Assembly: GCA_963754385.1 (NCBI GenBank)
Contig: CAVWGE010000005.1
Location: 62,001-126,000 of the forward strand
Direction of reading: 5' to 3'
From: 9FT-COMBO-48-23 sp963754385
GTDB lineage: Bacteria > Chloroflexota > Dehalococcoidia > GIF9 > UBA5629
DNA length: 64,000 nucleotides
The notes beneath the pieces are model-generated. The model searched no databases. It worked only from the letters and a program-made list of their open reading frames with translations, and was not told where the DNA came from. Within the stretch, counting starts at the first letter, position 1. Every line of letters starts with the position of its first letter. The translations under genes were made by a program, and so were the position numbers. Of the stretch, positions 41,582-50,725 are shown in pieces.

Positions 41582-42526
41582 ATGAACCCGTATAATTATC
41601 AGCGCAATAAACCTGGTTCCAACTTGCATCTGAAGGAAAAGACCCCACGGTGGCTGCGTTACGCAGTCGATTTTTCCTCCGCTTACAGTACACAATATAA
41701 AAAAAGCAACACCGTCTTCGGCGAATACTTTCAGCCACGAGATGCCAGCTGTGCCCCGCTAGCTATTATGGTTCACGGATGGGGTGACCGGAGTGTAATC
41801 CCGTGTAGGCTTCTAGCGCGAACTCTGGCGAAAAAGGGTGTAGCTTCCTTCATCTTATATCTGGTGTTTCATTCCAAGCGCATGCCAGAAGCTATAAGAA
41901 ACCGCATTCCTCTATTCCTTACACCCGAGGAATGGTTCGAAGGCTACAGGGCCTCGGTAATCGAAATACGCCAAATAATAGACTGGGCAAGCAGTAGGCC
42001 AGAGCTATCCAGAGAACAGATAGCGGTAATCGGAATAAGTCTTGGCGGATTCGTCTCTACTATAGCCATGGGGATAGATAAACGCATCAAGGCAGGGATT
42101 TTCCTCGTCACCGGGGGTAATTCAGAAAAGATCACCTGGAATACCAAGAGCAAGTCCATAATGAAAGGGCACGGCTGCACCGAGGCAGAATGCCACCAAC
42201 TCCGCAGTCACTATCCACAGTACCTTGCTGAGATAGCCGAGAAGGGCTTTGGGAATGTTATCCCGGCTAAAGAGTGTTTTTTGACCGACCCGATGACCTT
42301 CGCTCCATACCTACGGGGACGTCCGATATTGATGTTAAACGCGCTCTGGGACGAAGTCATCCCAAGGCAAGCTACAATCGATTTCTGGAAAGCTGGCGGT
42401 AAACCGGGCATCATGTGGCTTCCGGGCACTCATGTTACCTTCTGGTTATGGTATCCCCTAATCAAGCAGAAAATCACTGGTTTTCTGACCGCAAACTTCG
42501 GCATTCCAAGCAAACGCCCGACATAA
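41582..42526 (+). CDS. Alpha/beta-hydrolase, dienelactone-hydrolase-like
   Basis: The 314-residue protein has LAIMVHGWGDRSVIPCR (oxyanion), AVIGISLGGFVSTIAM with the nucleophile Ser, MLNALWDEVIPRQA with an acid, and LPGTHVTFW with the final His. The architecture fits an intracellular alpha/beta-hydrolase of the dienelactone-hydrolase or dipeptidyl-peptidase-like type. No signal peptide is visible. It follows the Usp gene by about 30 nt and may be co-transcribed. Substrate unknown. Confidence 0.75.
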   Translation: MNPYNYQRNKPGSNLHLKEKTPRWLRYAVDFSSAYSTQYKKSNTVFGEYFQPRDASCAPLAIMVHGWGDRSVIPCRLLARTLAKKGVASFILYLVFHSKRMPEAIRNRIPLFLTPEEWFEGYRASVIEIRQIIDWASSRPELSREQIAVIGISLGGFVSTIAMGIDKRIKAGIFLVTGGNSEKITWNTKSKSIMKGHGCTEAECHQLRSHYPQYLAEIAEKGFGNVIPAKECFLTDPMTFAPYLRGRPILMLNALWDEVIPRQATIDFWKAGGKPGIMWLPGTHVTFWLWYPLIKQKITGFLTANFGIPSKRPT

Positions 42527-42713
42527 AGCTACCCATTACCCAACCAACGATTGCAAGTTAGGCAGCACCCTAATATAATGGCACTAAATTTAGAATGAGT
42601 CTTTACAACCAGGAGTCACCATTTGCTATGCCTGCCATCAAGCTGCATCTATTCCCTGCAGTTACTTCTACAGTTGAGCCAATTCTGAAAGTTAGCTTGC
42701 TTAAGTTGGTACC

Positions 42714-43154
42714 ATGAGTAAGCTATATAAAGCCTTAACTATCTTCCTGATTGTAGCCATAGTGGCTACGGTAGGCTTTATTATCTACATGGTGGCTACG
42801 CCGCAAAAAGGCGAGAAATTCACTGAATTCTACATTCTGAGCTCAGAGGGCAAGGCTCAGGATTACCCAAAACAAGTAATCCTGGGGGAGCCTGTTGACA
42901 TACTAATCGGTGTAGTTAACCACGAATATCAACCAGCCAGCTATCGGGTAGAGATAAAGGTAGGTGGCATCAAGGCCAGCGAAGTAAACATAGGCACGCT
43001 GGTTAACGGGGAAAAATGGGAGGAGATAATCAGTTTCACTCCTCAGTTCGCTGGGGAAAGACAGAGAGTCGACTTCTATCTATACAAAAACGGCGAAGAT
43101 GAGCCTTATTTGAAAGAGCCACTCAGGTTGTACATCAATGTTATCCCCCCATAG
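42714..43154 (+). CDS. DUF1616-like membrane-anchored protein
   Basis: The 146-residue protein has one N-terminal hydrophobic helix (ALTIFLIVAIVATVGFIIYM) and an extracellular beta-rich domain with YILSSEGKAQDYPKQVILGE, VVNHEYQPASYRVEI and RVDFYLYKNGE, which are typical of DUF1616 proteins, an archaeal/Chloroflexi family of unknown function. The domain resembles an Ig-like or extracellular lipid-anchored fold. It precedes a geranylgeranyl-reductase-like gene. Confidence 0.8.
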   Translation: MSKLYKALTIFLIVAIVATVGFIIYMVATPQKGEKFTEFYILSSEGKAQDYPKQVILGEPVDILIGVVNHEYQPASYRVEIKVGGIKASEVNIGTLVNGEKWEEIISFTPQFAGERQRVDFYLYKNGEDEPYLKEPLRLYINVIPP

Positions 43155-43228
43155 CAGGTTGCTTAGACGTTTATATGAAGAGCTTTAGCTTAGCCGGGTA
43201 GACCCAAAAGGTCCCACTTCTCTAGGAG

Positions 43229-44437
43229 ATGAAATTGTATGACATCATAATAATCGGCGCCGGGCCGGTTGGCAGCTATCTAGCTGGAAAGCTAGCCCGG
43301 CTTGGCTACAAGGTGCTTGTCCTGGACAAAAAAATGGCTGCTGAGCAGGATGTTTGCTGTACTGGCATTGTTAGCAAAGAATGCCTTGATTTGATACCCA
43401 TTGGTAAAAACCTCATTATAAGGCCAGTTAGCTCAGCCAGATTCTTATCACCTTCAGGCAAATCACTTAGACTGTGGCAGAGCCATGAAGTGGCCTACGT
43501 CATTGACCGTCCGGCTCTTAACCTAGCGTTGGCAGACCAGGCTAAGGAATCTGGCGCCTGTTATCTTTTCGGTGCACAGGTGGCTGATATACAGGCTGAA
43601 ACCGAGCGCTTGCAAGTCTTAGCAAATTGCGGAGAACAAAAGAGACTATTTGAGACCGAGACGGCAGTCATTGCTACAGGGTTCGGCTCACCTCTGCCGG
43701 GGAGACTCGGTTTAGGAGAGATAAACGATTTTATCATCGGGGCTCAAGCCGAGGTAAACATGAGCGGCCCCGACGAGGTAGAAATCTGCTTTGACCAAAA
43801 ACTAGCTCCTGGTGGTTTTGCCTGGCTGGTACCCACTAGAGATAATAGAGGCCTAGCTGGATTACTAACACACCAGCGACCCGAACGGCACTTAGAAAAG
43901 TTACTATCAACACTTAAAACTCAAGGTAAAATAACCTCAACCGAAGTAACCCCGGGTTACGGGGCTATTCCGCTCCAACCCCTCCCCAAGACATATACCG
44001 ACCGAACACTGGTAGTTGGCGAAGCAGCCGGGCAAGTCAAGTCAACAACCGGTGGTGGTATATACTACGGACTCATGTGTGCTGACATAGCAGCTGATAT
44101 TCTCCACCAGGCATTTCAAGCCCATGACTTCTCTGAATCCAGACTAGCTTCCTATCAGAAGAAGTGGCGAGCCAGACTAGGTAAAGAGCTTCAAGCCGAC
44201 TACTGGGCACACTGTCTTTACAAGAAACTTGATAATCGGCAGATTGAACGCCTGCATGATTTCATAAACAAAAACGGCATACCACAGTTCATAGCCGAGC
44301 TGGATGACTTCTCTTTTGACTGGCACAGTAAGCTCATCTTGAAAACACTAAAGCACCTGGCTGTCGCTATTCCCGCCCAGACAATCAAACCTCTTATAAA
44401 ACACAAAGTAACCACAAATTCATTAAATTGCTACTAG
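43229..44437 (+). CDS. Geranylgeranyl-reductase-family flavoprotein
   Basis: The protein (about 402 aa) has the FAD motif YDIIIIGAGPVGSYLAGKLA, CCTGIVSKECLD, the family's PGGFAWLVPTRD segment and GEAAGQVKSTTGGGIYYGL, as in geranylgeranyl reductases and digeranylgeranylglycerophospholipid reductases. It may reduce isoprenoid chains of quinones or lipids. The ATG at 43229 touches AGGAG directly, whereas TTG 43235 has a 6-nt gap, so the TTG may be the true start. It precedes the sugar nucleotidyltransferase and uppS genes. Confidence 0.85.
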   Translation: MKLYDIIIIGAGPVGSYLAGKLARLGYKVLVLDKKMAAEQDVCCTGIVSKECLDLIPIGKNLIIRPVSSARFLSPSGKSLRLWQSHEVAYVIDRPALNLALADQAKESGACYLFGAQVADIQAETERLQVLANCGEQKRLFETETAVIATGFGSPLPGRLGLGEINDFIIGAQAEVNMSGPDEVEICFDQKLAPGGFAWLVPTRDNRGLAGLLTHQRPERHLEKLLSTLKTQGKITSTEVTPGYGAIPLQPLPKTYTDRTLVVGEAAGQVKSTTGGGIYYGLMCADIAADILHQAFQAHDFSESRLASYQKKWRARLGKELQADYWAHCLYKKLDNRQIERLHDFINKNGIPQFIAELDDFSFDWHSKLILKTLKHLAVAIPAQTIKPLIKHKVTTNSLNCY

Positions 44438-44523
44438 CTTGGTATAGCCGAAAGGTTTAAAATTAGGTTAAAATTAGCCGAAAAGCCCTGCTTGGCTTTG
44501 CAGTATAGTTGGGAGATAAAAAG

Positions 44524-45861
44524 ATGAAGGTAATCTTTCTTTGCGGTGGCATTGGTAAAAGGATGTTCCCCATCACTGAGGACAAATTCCTGATAAATTT
44601 CTTGGATAAAACACTACTCCAGCATCAGATGGAGGCAGCCAAGCAGGCTGGTCTGAACCAGTTCCTAATCATCGGTAATCCAGCAAACATAAGACAAATA
44701 GAGCAAATAGCCGGAATGGTCTCTGGCGCCAGGATTGAACTAACCCTACAAAAACAACCGCTGGGCATTGCTGATGCACTAAAAAGCGCCGCATCTTTCT
44801 TAGATGGAGATATTCTAATAGTGAATCCTAACGATATTTTTGCAGCCTCGTCATACACCAGTCTCATCCAAGAGGCCAAAAAGAAATCTGCAGCCTCATA
44901 CATGCTGGGCTACCAGACTAAAGAGTATTTCCCCGGCGGCTACCTAGTTATGAATCCAAAAAACGAGCTCAAACACATTGCGGAAAAGCCGAAACCCGGC
45001 CAGGAGCCAAGCAATTTGGTAAATATATTAGTTCACCTTCATACCGACCCTAAAAGACTCTTGGAATACATTGAAAAGGTCAAAACAAATAATGATGATG
45101 TCTACGAATGCGCCCTGGACAACCTGGTCAAAGATGGACATAAAATCAAGGTTATCTCCTACACGGATTTCTGGGCACCGATAAAATACCCCTGGCACAT
45201 CTTCGATGCGGTCAAATATCTCCTGGATATAAGCCAACCAAGGATTTCAGCTTCGGCTTATATCTCAGAAAAAGCCACCATTGAGGGCAAGGTTATTATA
45301 AGTGACAATGTCAGGGTACTGGAAAACGCTGTGATAAGGGGGCCAGTCTACATTGGCTCCGGTTCCATAATTGGCAATAACGCCCTGGTGCGAGACTACA
45401 GCCATATCGGAGCCGACTGTGTCATTGGTTACTCTACAGAAATCAAGGGTTCCTATATAGACAACGGCTGCTGGATGCATTCCAGCTACATTGGTGACTC
45501 CATAATAGGCAAAGGCTGTTCCTTCGGCGCCGGCACTGTCTTAGCCAACTTCCGCTTTGATGAGCAGAGAATCTCAGTAATAGTTGGTGGTAAAGCTATC
45601 AACACAGGGCGGGATAAGCTTGGAGCAATCATCGGCGACAATTGCAAAACTGGAGTCAACGCCAGTGTTATGCCTGGCATCAAAATCGGCCCAAACTCTA
45701 TCGTCGGTTCTCATGCCTGTCTGACGGAAGACCTCGGACCGGGGAAAATGAGAGTGTCTGAGCCACATTATCGAACTCTGCCCAACCCAATTAAGCTTGA
45801 TGAAGCAAAAAGAAAGGAGTTGAAGGAAAAACTCGAGAAATTGGGCGGCATTGAACCATAA
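44524..45861 (+). CDS. GlmU-like sugar-1-phosphate nucleotidyltransferase with left-handed beta-helix
   Basis: The 445-residue protein combines an NTP-transferase domain (KVIFLCGGIGKRMFPITEDK, a variant of GGxGxRxxP) with a C-terminal hexapeptide-repeat helix (about 245-430, e.g. IISDNVRVLENAVIRGPVYI and GSGSIIGNNALVRDY). That is the GlmU plan, but the transferase motif and substrate loop differ, so a related glucose-1-phosphate or other sugar-1-phosphate enzyme is possible. ATG 44524 has GGAG 8 nt upstream; the in-frame TTG at 44509 is less likely. It overlaps nothing; uppS starts 1 nt after its stop. Confidence 0.82.
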   Translation: MKVIFLCGGIGKRMFPITEDKFLINFLDKTLLQHQMEAAKQAGLNQFLIIGNPANIRQIEQIAGMVSGARIELTLQKQPLGIADALKSAASFLDGDILIVNPNDIFAASSYTSLIQEAKKKSAASYMLGYQTKEYFPGGYLVMNPKNELKHIAEKPKPGQEPSNLVNILVHLHTDPKRLLEYIEKVKTNNDDVYECALDNLVKDGHKIKVISYTDFWAPIKYPWHIFDAVKYLLDISQPRISASAYISEKATIEGKVIISDNVRVLENAVIRGPVYIGSGSIIGNNALVRDYSHIGADCVIGYSTEIKGSYIDNGCWMHSSYIGDSIIGKGCSFGAGTVLANFRFDEQRISVIVGGKAINTGRDKLGAIIGDNCKTGVNASVMPGIKIGPNSIVGSHACLTEDLGPGKMRVSEPHYRTLPNPIKLDEAKRKELKEKLEKLGGIEP

Positions 45862-45862
45862 A

Positions 45863-46579
45863 ATGACTAAACCGACAAATTTGAAACATCTGCCTCAACA
45901 CGTAGCCATTATCATGGACGGTAATGGGCGGTGGGCAAAAGAACGCGGTTTGCCCAGATTAGCTGGACACAGGCAGGGAGTCAACACAGCACAGAAGGTA
46001 GTAGAAATATTCATGAAATACGAGATTCCTTATCTCACTCTATATGGTTTCTCCACCGAGAATTGGAATCGACCGAAACGTGAGATAGACGGGATATTTA
46101 AAATTCTGGAAGACAGACTGGACGAAGGAATCAAATTCGCCCAGGAGAATGGTATAAGAATCCGCCACCTGGGTAAGCCCGATGGACTGCCGTTTAGGCT
46201 GCAGGAGAGAGTAAAACGGGCCATTGAGCTGACCCGGAATAACAAGAGGGTAACTCTGAGTCTGGCTTTCAATTACGGGGGCAGAGATGAGATTGTCGAG
46301 GCAGTACGGCGTCTTATTGTTGACGGTATTTCACCGCCACAGATAAATGAAAAGGTTTTCCGCCAGTACCTTTACACTACCGACATCCCTGACCCTGACT
46401 TAATAATTCGCACCGGTGGTGAAATGCGGTTGAGTAACTTCCTGATATGGCAGTCTGCCTATGCCGAGAGCTACTTCACGCCGGCTCTATGGCCTGATTT
46501 TGACAAGGAAGAAATTGACAAAGCCCTTACCGCCTACAGCCAGCGCCAGCGCCGTTTTGGCGGCTTACCACCAGAGTAA
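45863..46579 (+). CDS. uppS: Isoprenyl transferase (undecaprenyl diphosphate synthase)
   Basis: The 238-residue cis-prenyltransferase has HVAIIMDGNGRWAKERGLPR with the catalytic Asp, HRQGVNTAQKVV, LTLYGFSTENWNRP, and the C-terminal PDLIIRTGGEMRLSNFLIWQ. It makes the C55 carrier lipid for cell-wall and glycan synthesis. It starts directly after the nucleotidyltransferase stop, so the two are probably co-transcribed, linking sugar activation and lipid carrier supply. Confidence 0.93.
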   Translation: MTKPTNLKHLPQHVAIIMDGNGRWAKERGLPRLAGHRQGVNTAQKVVEIFMKYEIPYLTLYGFSTENWNRPKREIDGIFKILEDRLDEGIKFAQENGIRIRHLGKPDGLPFRLQERVKRAIELTRNNKRVTLSLAFNYGGRDEIVEAVRRLIVDGISPPQINEKVFRQYLYTTDIPDPDLIIRTGGEMRLSNFLIWQSAYAESYFTPALWPDFDKEEIDKALTAYSQRQRRFGGLPPE

Positions 46580-46648
46580 AATATCACCAGGTGCTAAACA
46601 TGCGGGGTATAAAGGCAAAATATGAAAATCTATCAATAGCGGCTCGAT

Positions 46649-46677
46649 TTGCATTTTAATTATAGTTATGTTATACT
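46649..46677 (+). promoter_or_regulatory. Promoter of the nusA operon
   Basis: TTGCAT (46649-46654), a 17-nt spacer and TATACT (46672-46677). The start near 46684 is followed by the leader hairpin at 46706-46731. Confidence 0.6.
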
Positions 46678-46705
46678 AGCAAGCAGAATTTAAGAGCGTA
46701 GCAAA

Positions 46706-46731
46706 AGAGTGGGGCGAGCACCCACTTTTTT
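46706..46731 (+). terminator. Leader hairpin with T-run upstream of nusA (possible attenuator)
   Basis: AGTGGG (46708-46713) and CCCACT (46721-46726) form a perfect stem with a 7-nt loop, followed by a T-run (46726-46731). It resembles the conserved hairpin found before rimP/nusA in many bacteria, where NusA could modulate its own transcription. It lies between promoter and gene, so it may attenuate. Confidence 0.6.
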
Positions 46732-46763
46732 GTTGAGGGAACAGAAACGGGGAATGGTATGCG

Positions 46764-48173
46764 ATGAAGACTGAATTCATGGTTGCCCTCACCCAGCTAT
46801 CGGCTGAGAAGCATCTGCCGAAGGAAGTGGTGCTGGCCGCAATAGAGTCAGCACTCATTTCCGCTTACAGAAAAGATGCTTTTGCTGCTGGTCAGGATAT
46901 ATCTGCCAAGATCAACTCCAACACTGGCGAAGTCAAGGTCTACGTAAGAAAGATAGCGACTGAGAATCCCACTGATCCGATTCGTGAGATATCCCTTGCC
47001 GACGCCCAAAAGCTCGATAGAAATGCCCAGATTGGCGATATTGTAAGCATGGAATCCACACCCCCGAATGCTGGGCGAATCGCCGCTCAGACGGCAAGAC
47101 AGGTCATACTGCAGCGGTTGCACGAGGCAGAACATCATGCCATTTTCGAGGAATTCACCGGCAAAGAGGACGATATCGTTACGGGAATAATACAACGCAT
47201 TACGCCAGAGCAAATCCAAATCGATTTAGGCAAAGCTGAGGCAATACTTCCAAGCAACGAACAGGTGCACAATGAGCGCTATCGTATAGGGCAAAGGCTC
47301 AAACTGTACGTCTTGGAGGTAACCAAAACCAGCAGAGGACCTCAGATATTAGTGTCTCGCTCGCACCGCAACCTATTGCGCCGGCTTTTCGAGCTGGAAA
47401 TCCCAGAAATATATGGCGGCACCATAGAAATAAAGTCGATAGCTCGCGAGGCAGGACATCGAAGTAAGATAGCTGTAGCAGCACGCCAGGAAGGTATTGA
47501 CCCTGTGGGTTGCTGCGTTGGGCTACGTGGCATTAGAATACAAAACATCGTAAATGAGCTGCATGGTGAAAAGATAGACGTGGTCGAATGGGCTGATGCC
47601 CCAGCAGCGTTCATCGCCAATGCCCTCAGCCCCGCCCAGGCATCAAGCGTTGAGCTCAACCAAACCGAAAATACCGCTATAGTGGCTGTCCCTGACAAAC
47701 AGTTATCGCTAGCCATCGGCAAAGAAGGACAGAATGCCAGGTTAACGGCAAAGCTAACTGGCTGGCGAATCGATATCAAGAGCATCTCATCCCTTGAGGC
47801 AGAAAAGGCCAGTCTGGGCAGAGAGGCAGTCGCTGAAGTGGAAGAACCAGTCCCCGAATTTGCCGCCGCAGAGGAACTCCCTAGTCTAATGCCCATCAGC
47901 GAGACAGAGGCAATCGGTGAGAAGGAAATCGCAGAGGTATCCGCAACTCCAACCGAATTTGAGCTTGTTTTAGCTTCGGAGGTTTCCTCGCCAGCTAAAT
48001 CTGCAGAGTCCCGCCAGATCAGGTTCGCTGAGGACATACTACCAGCAAGGACCAGTAAGATAAAAAAGAAGAGTAGCAAAAAGGAGGCTGAGTTGCCGAA
48101 AGGCAAAAGCAGACCTAAGAAAGCGCGTTCAAGGCCAACTAGCTATTCTGAGGAAGACGAGCTTGAAGGATAA
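46764..48173 (+). CDS. nusA: Transcription termination/antitermination factor NusA
   Basis: The 469-residue protein contains the N-terminal RNA-polymerase-binding region (FMVALTQLSAEKHLPKEVVL), an S1 domain (about 135-200, DIVTGIIQRITPEQIQIDLG), and KH domains with RIQNIVNELHGEKIDVVEW and LAIGKEGQNARLTAKLTGW. The C-terminal 130 residues are acidic, then basic (SKKEAELPKGKSRPKKARSR), in place of the tandem acidic repeats of E. coli. rimP, usually the gene before nusA, is missing here. Confidence 0.95.
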   Translation: MKTEFMVALTQLSAEKHLPKEVVLAAIESALISAYRKDAFAAGQDISAKINSNTGEVKVYVRKIATENPTDPIREISLADAQKLDRNAQIGDIVSMESTPPNAGRIAAQTARQVILQRLHEAEHHAIFEEFTGKEDDIVTGIIQRITPEQIQIDLGKAEAILPSNEQVHNERYRIGQRLKLYVLEVTKTSRGPQILVSRSHRNLLRRLFELEIPEIYGGTIEIKSIAREAGHRSKIAVAARQEGIDPVGCCVGLRGIRIQNIVNELHGEKIDVVEWADAPAAFIANALSPAQASSVELNQTENTAIVAVPDKQLSLAIGKEGQNARLTAKLTGWRIDIKSISSLEAEKASLGREAVAEVEEPVPEFAAAEELPSLMPISETEAIGEKEIAEVSATPTEFELVLASEVSSPAKSAESRQIRFAEDILPARTSKIKKKSSKKEAELPKGKSRPKKARSRPTSYSEEDELEG

Positions 48174-48477
48174 TCTTAACAATCAAATTCTCCGTCAAAG
48201 GCACGTACCTGAGCGTAGCTGTATAGCTTGCCGAGAAAAAGGGGCTAAAAGAGAGCTAATTCGACTCGTATCTCGTGCTGGCGTTGTAGAGATAGACCAC
48301 AAGGGTAAAGAGGCAGGCAGAGGAGCTTATCTATGTCCAATACGCGAATGCTGGGATATCGGATTGAAAGGCAATCGCCTAGAGCATGCCCTACGGACTG
48401 AGCTGATTTTGGAAAACCGCCAAGCGCTGGTAGAATATGGCAAGAGCTTACCCAAAAAGGGAGAGAGTCAAGCTTGA
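48163..48477 (+). CDS. YlxR/DUF448 RNA-binding protein
   Basis: The 104-residue protein contains PERSCIACREKGAKRELIRL, VVEIDHKGKEAGRGAYLCPI and CWDIGLKGNRLEHAL, the YlxR signature. It starts at a TTG (48163) 11 nt inside the nusA end, as is common in this operon. It is thought to bind RNA and to affect ribosomal or RNase P function; that is family knowledge. Confidence 0.9.
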   Translation: MKDNLNNQILRQRHVPERSCIACREKGAKRELIRLVSRAGVVEIDHKGKEAGRGAYLCPIRECWDIGLKGNRLEHALRTELILENRQALVEYGKSLPKKGESQA

Positions 48478-50282
48478 CTAACAAAAAGCAAGAAACGATT
48501 GCCAACCAAAAGAAGGACAACCAGGAAGCTAAGGCTGACTCAAAAGCACTGCCTCGTGTTAGCTTTCCCCCAGTTCTCAGCGTGAAGCAATTGGCTGAAC
48601 TTCTACAGGTTAGTGCTGTCGATGTTATCAAGCAGCTCATGAGAAGTGGTGTCATGGCCAATATCAATCAGGCCATAGATTTTGATACCGCAGCAGTGGT
48701 AGCTGCCTATTTCGGCTACGAAGCCAAAAAACAGCCGGTGCCCACTCAAATAAAACGCCCTATGTCAACGGGTGATGGTAAGCTTTCACCACGCCCACCA
48801 GTGATCACCATCATGGGACACGTTGACCATGGTAAAACAAGTTTACTCGACGCCATTCGCCAAAGCAATGTAATCGCCACCGAAGCCGGCGCTATTACCC
48901 AACACATAGGAGCTTACCAAGTCGAAATAGACTCACGAAAAATTACTTTTCTGGACACACCGGGACATGAAGCTTTCACTACCATGAGAGCCAGAGGGGC
49001 TCAAGCTACCGACATAGCTGTCCTCGTAGTAGCTGCTGATGACGGAGTGATGCCCCAAACTATAGAAGCCATAGACCATGCGCGAGCCGCTGGTGTGCCC
49101 ATAGTGGTCGCTATCAATAAAATCGACAAAGCTAACTCCAATCCAGACAAAGTGAAACAGCAGTTGGCAGATTTAGGCTTGGTTATCGAGGAGTGGGGAG
49201 GCGACACTGTATGTGTGCCGATATCAGCTAAGAAAAAACAGGGCATAGATGAGCTTCTAGAAAATCTTCTTCTGGTCGCTGACATGCTGGAGCTTAAAGC
49301 TGAGCATGATTGTCCAGCAGAAGGTGTAGTGATTGAAGCTAGACTTGATAAAACCAGGGGACCAGTAGCTACCCTGCTGGTTCAAAAAGGCATACTCAAG
49401 CCAGGTGATACTCTTGTGCTTGGTAATACCTGGGGTAGAGTTAAGGCTATGTTTAACGAACTAGGCAAACACCTTAAGAAAGTTGAACCTGCCACTCCTG
49501 TAGAAGTTCTTGGGCTAAATGCTGTTCCGCATGCTGGAGAGTCTTTCAAAGTTGTTAGCAACGAGCGTGAAGCAAGGATGCTCTTGGAAAAGAGTAAGGA
49601 CATGCAACAAAAAATTCCAGCTCACGCTAAGACTTTGGGCCTGAGTGACCTTTCAACCCAAATCAGCGCTGGTCAGATAAAGGAGCTCAATATAATTCTT
49701 AAAACAGATGTCCAAGGCAGTATCGAACCTATCAGGGATTCTCTGGAGCAACTGGGGGATGAGCGGGTTAAGGTTAGAGTTATTCACTCAGGCAGTGGCA
49801 GTATTACAGAAAGCGATGTGCTACTGGCCTTGGCCTCTAAAGGAATAATCATCGGCTTTAACAGTCGACCAGAGCCAGGAGCACAGCGATTGGCTGAAGC
49901 AGAAAGAATAAGCATTCGGTATTACAATGTAATTTATGAAATAGTAAAGGATGTGGATAAGGCATTGAAAGGTATGCTGGAGCCAACCTATACTGAGGTT
50001 ATCGAAGGACAGGCTGAAATAATAGCTGTCTTTGACACAGGGAAAAAAGGTAAGGTCGCTGGAGTTTCGGTTAAAGAAGGTAAAATAAGACGAGATGCTT
50101 TAGCTCGAGTCATACGCCAAGGCGAATCAATCCACGAATCTCGCGTAAGCAGCCTAAGACGCTTCAAAGAAGATGCTAAAGAAGTTGCCGCTGGCTTTGA
50201 ATGTGGCATTAAAATAGAAGGCTTTACAGATTTCCAAGTCGGCGATATTATTCAATCATATCGGCAGGAAATAGTAAGCTAA
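48474..50282 (+). CDS. infB: Translation initiation factor IF-2, short form
   Basis: The 602-residue GTPase begins at a TTG that overlaps the YlxR stop, with GGGAGAG upstream. It has the short N-terminal IF2_N domain (LSVKQLAELLQVSAVDVIKQ), the G1 motif GHVDHGKTSLLDAI, DTPGHEAF, NKIDKANSNPD and the C-terminal initiator-tRNA-binding domain. The long linker of many IF-2 proteins is absent, giving a compact protein. It delivers fMet-tRNA to the 30S subunit. Confidence 0.96.
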   Translation: MTNKKQETIANQKKDNQEAKADSKALPRVSFPPVLSVKQLAELLQVSAVDVIKQLMRSGVMANINQAIDFDTAAVVAAYFGYEAKKQPVPTQIKRPMSTGDGKLSPRPPVITIMGHVDHGKTSLLDAIRQSNVIATEAGAITQHIGAYQVEIDSRKITFLDTPGHEAFTTMRARGAQATDIAVLVVAADDGVMPQTIEAIDHARAAGVPIVVAINKIDKANSNPDKVKQQLADLGLVIEEWGGDTVCVPISAKKKQGIDELLENLLLVADMLELKAEHDCPAEGVVIEARLDKTRGPVATLLVQKGILKPGDTLVLGNTWGRVKAMFNELGKHLKKVEPATPVEVLGLNAVPHAGESFKVVSNEREARMLLEKSKDMQQKIPAHAKTLGLSDLSTQISAGQIKELNIILKTDVQGSIEPIRDSLEQLGDERVKVRVIHSGSGSITESDVLLALASKGIIIGFNSRPEPGAQRLAEAERISIRYYNVIYEIVKDVDKALKGMLEPTYTEVIEGQAEIIAVFDTGKKGKVAGVSVKEGKIRRDALARVIRQGESIHESRVSSLRRFKEDAKEVAAGFECGIKIEGFTDFQVGDIIQSYRQEIVS

Positions 50283-50356
50283 ACCATCATTTTGGTTTTC
50301 CCAGGCTAGGTTCTCACCTATATCCAAATCACAATCTTTAACTTAAAGGAACATAT

Positions 50357-50725
50357 ATGACACGGCGCGCTGAGCGGGTAAGCAGCATAATTCAGCAAGA
50401 GCTCAGTTATCTGCTTCGAGAGCAAGTTAATGACCCGAGACTTACCAGCCTTATTTCAATAACTAAAGTTTCGACATCCCCTGACTTGAGACTTACCAAA
50501 GTGTTTATTAGCACTTTAGGAAACAAGGTGAACAAAAACGAGGTACTTCAGGGTTTCGCTGCTGCCTCAGGGTTTCTTCGCAAACAATTAGCCAACCGTC
50601 TAAAATTAAAGCATACGCCTGAGCTTAGCTTTCATCTCGATGATTCTATTGAGCGTGGGGCTGAAGTTCTCAGATTAATCGAGCAAGTTGCTTCCAGCGA
50701 TACTGAAAACGAAGATGAGCATTGA
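50357..50725 (+). CDS. rbfA: Ribosome-binding factor A
   Basis: The 122-residue KH-like protein contains RVSSIIQQELSYLLREQVND, ISITKVSTSPDLRLTKVFIS and LKHTPELSFHLDDSIERG, all RbfA features. It matures the 16S rRNA 5' end. AAAGGA precedes the ATG. The end overlaps truB by 11 nt. Confidence 0.95.
   Translation: MTRRAERVSSIIQQELSYLLREQVNDPRLTSLISITKVSTSPDLRLTKVFISTLGNKVNKNEVLQGFAAASGFLRKQLANRLKLKHTPELSFHLDDSIERGAEVLRLIEQVASSDTENEDEH

Noticed and set aside
47342..48106. 254-codon minus-strand ORF inside nusA
   Set aside because: Antisense shadow of the conserved NusA coding region, with no homology visible and no ribosome site.
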